Shown piece by piece: positions 61,234 to 64,000 of a DNA stretch of 64,000 nt. This stretch comes from Cunninghamella blakesleeana (lineage: Eukaryota; Mucoromycota; Mucoromycetes; Mucorales; Cunninghamellaceae), in contig JAFCIZ010000007.1 of NCBI GenBank assembly GCA_017871115.1, forward strand, positions 3,038,001-3,102,000. Reading direction: 5' to 3'. How positions within the stretch are numbered: the stretch's first letter is position 1; every line of letters starts with the position of its first letter. The translations under genes were made by a program, and so were the position numbers. The notes below the pieces were generated by a model. That model searched no databases, was not told where the DNA came from, and worked only from the letters and a program-made list of their open reading frames with translations.

Positions 61234-62256
61234 ATGCCTCAAGCTTTACCTGTAGACGTCCAAAATGATTTAAAATCAATGTTGATCAATGAAATACCAT
61301 ACAGTATCATTTCTAGTAGACTTGGTTTATCAAAAGGTGTCATTAGTAACTACTCTAGTAAGTGGTTCCCTAATAGAAACCGTAATCTTGGTGGAAGACC
61401 TATTGTTGTAGCCGACAAAACTAAATCTCTTATCAAAAAAATGGTTCTATCAGGTCAACTACTAACTGCCACGGATGTCCAAAGGATGTTATCGAACCTA
61501 GGATATGAATTGACAGTCAAAACATCGGCTAATGTTTTAAAATCTATGAATTTTTTTTCTGCTATTAAAAAAAAGAAGCCACTTTTGTCAAAAAAGCATC
61601 AACAGGACCGTTTAAACTTTGCAAAAAGATACAAAAACTGGACTATTGATGACTGGAGACGTGTAGTATTCTCTGACGAAACCAAAATAAACGTCTGGGG
61701 GTCTGATGGCTGCAAATATTATTGGTCAAGACCAGGTGACAAATTGAAGCCTCATCATCTTGATTTAACAGTCAAGCATGGGGGTGGAAATATAATGATG
61801 TGGGGTTGTATAACTCATTCTGGACCAGGATATGCATGTCAAGTTTACGATGGGACTATGAAAGCTAAGGATTATCAAGAAATTTTGAACACTACATTCA
61901 GAGATAGCATGGAATACTATGGTTTTGACTGGTCAGAGTATTATTTTCAACAGGATAACGACCCAAAACATAAGGCAACATCTACTATTGAATGGATGCG
62001 ACAAGAAAAGATAAAAATACTCGAAGATTGGCCAGCACAAAGTCCTGACTTAAACCCAATTGAACATGTGTGGCACCATTTGAAGTTAAAGCTTAGTGAA
62101 TATGGTACCAGGGCTAAAGGTGTTCACGAATTATGGGAAAGAATTGATGTAGAATGGAATTCTTTTACACAGGAACAATGTAGAAGATACATAGATAGTA
62201 TGCCTGATCGTATTCAAGCTGTATTGGATGCTAAAGGCGGACCAACAAGATATTAG
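61234..62256 (+). CDS. Tc1/mariner transposase of element 1 (DD35E)
   Basis: Intact 340-aa frame. Residues 1-110 hold two helix-turn-helix-like parts (AINEIPYSII-type LINEIPYSIISSRLGLSKGV, then a GRP linker, GGRPIVV). The DDE domain has Asp148 in VVFSDETKINVWGSDG, Asp241 in YYFQQDNDPKHKATS and Glu277 in SPDLNPIEHVWHHLK. I count 35 residues between the second Asp and the Glu, one more than the 34 of typical Tc1. The protein ends AKGGPTRY, the usual Tc1 C-terminus. It should cut and paste its element at TA sites. The start ATG lies 207 bp inside the left repeat. No intron and no disabling change. Confidence 0.96.
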   Translation: MPQALPVDVQNDLKSMLINEIPYSIISSRLGLSKGVISNYSSKWFPNRNRNLGGRPIVVADKTKSLIKKMVLSGQLLTATDVQRMLSNLGYELTVKTSANVLKSMNFFSAIKKKKPLLSKKHQQDRLNFAKRYKNWTIDDWRRVVFSDETKINVWGSDGCKYYWSRPGDKLKPHHLDLTVKHGGGNIMMWGCITHSGPGYACQVYDGTMKAKDYQEILNTTFRDSMEYYGFDWSEYYFQQDNDPKHKATSTIEWMRQEKIKILEDWPAQSPDLNPIEHVWHHLKLKLSEYGTRAKGVHELWERIDVEWNSFTQEQCRRYIDSMPDRIQAVLDAKGGPTRY

Positions 62257-62273
62257 TTAATTAATTAGAAATT

Positions 62274-62481
62274 GGAAAAAACTGTTCATATGGACATCGC
62301 TGTTTAAAACCTTAATAAAAACCGGAGATCTAAATATTTTAAACTCAAACTTTGTAATATATTTATAAATAAGCTATTCTATTACTATTCTAATTTTCAT
62401 AAGGATTGATAAAGTATTGATAGAGTAATTAAAGAACAAAGTCAAATTTTGAAAACGTATGAACAGTTTTTTCCCCCACTG
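62274..62481 (-). repeat. Right terminal inverted repeat of element 1
   Basis: Inverse complement of 60820-61027 with two mismatches seen (AAACTT versus AAAATT; ATTATAAAG versus ATTACAAAG). It begins 18 bp after the transposase stop codon. Confidence 0.95.
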
Positions 62482-62779
62482 TACATGAATATAATGTCCT
62501 AGTAATTGTCCTTTTATATTAAAAGCACTATGTTTATATACATATCCAGTCCCGCGTAATATATTGCTGAAAAAAAAAATTCATTTGGGCAATTTTGAAC
62601 CTTGGTGCCCAAAAAAAATTTTTTTTTGAAAAATAGGTTTTATTGGTTTATGCTTTTTATATAAAATATGGTCGTTATCGGAGAATTACTTTTTCTTCAT
62701 TTCTTTCTTGAATATCTAGTTTTTTTTTTTTTTTTTTTAAATTAATTGATCTCTAATTTCGTAATTTCGACATTTCACA

Positions 62780-63811
62780 ATGCACCCAATTAACAAAGCA
62801 AAGAAGTCAGACATAATAGTAGCTTTGCAACATTGCGAACCACACAGAGATATAGCTCGTAAATTTAAAGTTTCTAAAGGAACAGTATTAAACATTAGTA
62901 AGACTTTAAAGAACATTCCTAAAAATAATGCTGGTCGGCCACATAGAATCTCTAAGGAATGCGAATCTCATTTGGTGACATCTTTCCAGCGAGGAAAATT
63001 AATGAATACAGTAGAAGCAGTAAAGTCCATAGGACGTAGTTATAATGTTAAAGTTAGCAAATCAACAATTCGTAGGGTACTTGTTGGGAAGGATTTGGTT
63101 GCACGAAAAAAAAAAACGGTTCCTCCACTAACTAAGAGCACCAAACGAAAGCGCCTAGAATTTGCTAAAAGGTACAAGGATTGGGGAGAAGCGGAGTGGT
63201 CAAAGGTTATCTTCGCAGATGAAAGTAGAGTGAATCGTTTTGGTGATGACGGCAATTTATGGACTTGGGGGAAAAAGAATGTACCTCGACAAGACTTTTC
63301 TTTCTCCGAGGTGCCAAAGGGGTTTGGTGGTTCAATTTCCGTTTGGGGCTGCATCACTGCTAAAGGTGTAGGCTTTTTATCACGACTACATTCCTACATG
63401 GATACTCCATTATTTCTAGAAATAATGGATGATGAATTCATAAAGACTTTGGATTGGTATAACTTTGACAAAAGTCACGTTTTACTTTTGCAAGACAACG
63501 ATCCTAAGCATAAATCTATTGCATCCCAAAAATGGTACCAGAAGCATAATGTAGAATTATTATATTGGCCAACATACTCTCCAGATTTAAACCCAATAGA
63601 GAATATGTGGTCATTACTTAAGCAACAGCTGGTGAAAAACTATGATGAACCAGCTAAATCACTAGATGAACTATGGGAACGTATTGAAGTGATTTGGGAA
63701 AGTAAATATATGAATGATATGGCAATTAAAGTCGTTAATTCAATGCCACACAGATGTCAATTAATAATAAAAATAAAGGTGGTCGTATCCCTTATTAGTA
63801 GCTTTAGATAA
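62780..63811 (+). CDS. Tc1/mariner transposase of element 2 (DD34E), C-terminus altered by a frameshift
   Basis: 343-aa frame. The N-terminus has HTH-like segments (DIARKFKVSKGTVLNISKTL) and a GRP linker (NAGRPHRI). The DDE triad is Asp147 in VIFADESRVNRFGDDG, Asp239 in LLLQDNDPKHKS and Glu274 in SPDLNPIENMWSLLK, with 34 residues between the last two, as in Tc1. The end reads NSMPHRCQLIIKIKVVVSLI instead of the family KGG-x-x-x-Tyr ending. Another frame carries exactly that ending, with a stop at 63796-63798. One missing A in the A5 run at 63769-63773 explains the change. The catalytic core is intact. It is clearly distinct from the element 1 enzyme (different Asp-Glu spacing, low similarity outside motifs). 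Confidence 0.92.
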   Translation: MHPINKAKKSDIIVALQHCEPHRDIARKFKVSKGTVLNISKTLKNIPKNNAGRPHRISKECESHLVTSFQRGKLMNTVEAVKSIGRSYNVKVSKSTIRRVLVGKDLVARKKKTVPPLTKSTKRKRLEFAKRYKDWGEAEWSKVIFADESRVNRFGDDGNLWTWGKKNVPRQDFSFSEVPKGFGGSISVWGCITAKGVGFLSRLHSYMDTPLFLEIMDDEFIKTLDWYNFDKSHVLLLQDNDPKHKSIASQKWYQKHNVELLYWPTYSPDLNPIENMWSLLKQQLVKNYDEPAKSLDELWERIEVIWESKYMNDMAIKVVNSMPHRCQLIIKIKVVVSLISSFR

Positions 63812-64000
63812 AAAGAAATGTCATGTACACTACTCTTTTTTATTTTATTTTTTTTAATAAAAAATTTAAATGTGGTATATTGAAGCCATGCAATAGTGTA
63901 TTCTCACAATTGTTATTCATGGATAGATAGAGCTTTATTAGTGCTACACAATATACATTAGCTGTTATAGATTTATTAATAAATATTTAAATGAAATACA
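63812..64000. other. Window end after element 2 transposase
   Basis: 189 bp with no gene and no recognisable terminal repeat. Confidence 0.5.

Larger units (their letters stand above)
60820..62481 (+). mobile_element. Complete Tc1-like element 1 with 208-bp terminal inverted repeats and TA duplication
   Basis: Left repeat 60820-61027 and right repeat 62274-62481 are inverted copies differing, by my alignment, at only two positions. TA dinucleotides at 60818-60819 and 62482-62483 are the expected target-site duplication. The outer ends are CAGTGGGGGAAAAAACTGTT. One intact transposase lies inside. Each repeat is also bounded by an inverted pair of the 17-mer GGAAAAAACTGTTCATA. Total length is 1662 bp. 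Everything needed for mobility looks intact. Confidence 0.95.
60729..63811 (+). mobile_element. Tc1-like element 2 (DD34E), left repeat split by insertion of element 1; right end not seen
   Basis: The proposed left end is TA then CACCTCGGTCCAAAATGCCC at 60729. An imperfect inverted copy, CATTTGGGCAATTTTGAACC then TTGGTG, ends at 62607. With element 1 and its duplicated TA removed (1664 bp), these two marks are 215 bp apart, close to the 208-bp terminal repeat of element 1 and with the same arrangement of an inverted pair at each edge. The transposase at 62780-63811 follows. No matching inner-repeat motif is visible in the 189 bp after its stop, so the right terminal repeat lies beyond the window or is lost. 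Confidence 0.5.

Noticed and set aside
63040..63357. 105-codon minus-strand frame
   Set aside because: Shadow of the element 2 transposase.
1..64000. tRNA, rRNA or CRISPR features
   Set aside because: I looked by eye for GGTTCRANTCC-type B boxes with paired arms, conserved rRNA stretches and spaced direct repeats and found none convincing; a covariance-model scan would be needed to exclude diverged tRNAs.

Overview
This window is nuclear DNA of a fungus, very rich in A+T (by eye well over 70%). Nearly all genes are split by short spliceosomal introns with GTAAGT-like donors and TAG/CAG acceptors. The gene set is fungal or opisthokont: BUB2-type GAP, UCKL-type uridine kinase/UPRT fusion, proenzyme AdoMet decarboxylase, farnesylated DnaJ, proteinase K-like subtilisins with propeptides, and Tc1-like transposons. 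Asn, Gln and Thr homopolymers, the very low GC and the transposase families suggest an early-diverging lineage (Mucoromycota or zoopagomycete-like). That placement is inference; no rRNA or other marker is present. I rebuilt each multi-exon gene by hand from splice sites and reading phase, and every model below closes in frame.

Layout. 1-1566: a DDE-type transposase, cut by the window edge and carrying one in-frame stop. 3180-22552: a dense block of nine genes, all on the minus strand. In order along the window they are an Asn-rich unknown protein, a CS-domain protein, a RING plus tandem-BRCT protein, a BUB2/Cdc16 GAP, a SOSS-B type ssDNA-binding OB protein, a tail-anchored acyl-CoA-binding protein, a TMEM223-like mitochondrial membrane protein, a uridine kinase/UPRT fusion with 15 exons including a 12-nt microexon, and an RS-domain cyclophilin. 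24898-26385: intronless AdoMet decarboxylase (+). 28971-31485: secreted, single-pass, mucin-like protein with Cys-pair repeats (-). 33082-35219: MATE transporter (-). 36628-38393: Ydj1-type DnaJ (+). 39778-41711: MFS monocarboxylate-type transporter (-). 41712-49141: gene-poor, with decayed coding scraps and a minisatellite. 49142-59197: a tandem pair of secreted subtilisins about 8.3 kb apart, with a small orphan gene and a decayed HMG-box-like locus between them. 60729-63811: two Tc1-like transposons, one apparently inserted inside the long terminal repeat of the other.

Functional themes. The minus-strand block holds several genome-maintenance and cell-cycle genes side by side (RING-BRCT, BUB2, SOSS-B). 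The subtilisin pair and its conserved upstream blocks point to a secreted-protease expansion by segmental duplication. The 3' end is the most unusual part: element 1 has 208-bp terminal repeats with only two differences, and each repeat is itself bounded by a 17-bp inverted pair. The element around it appears to share this architecture.
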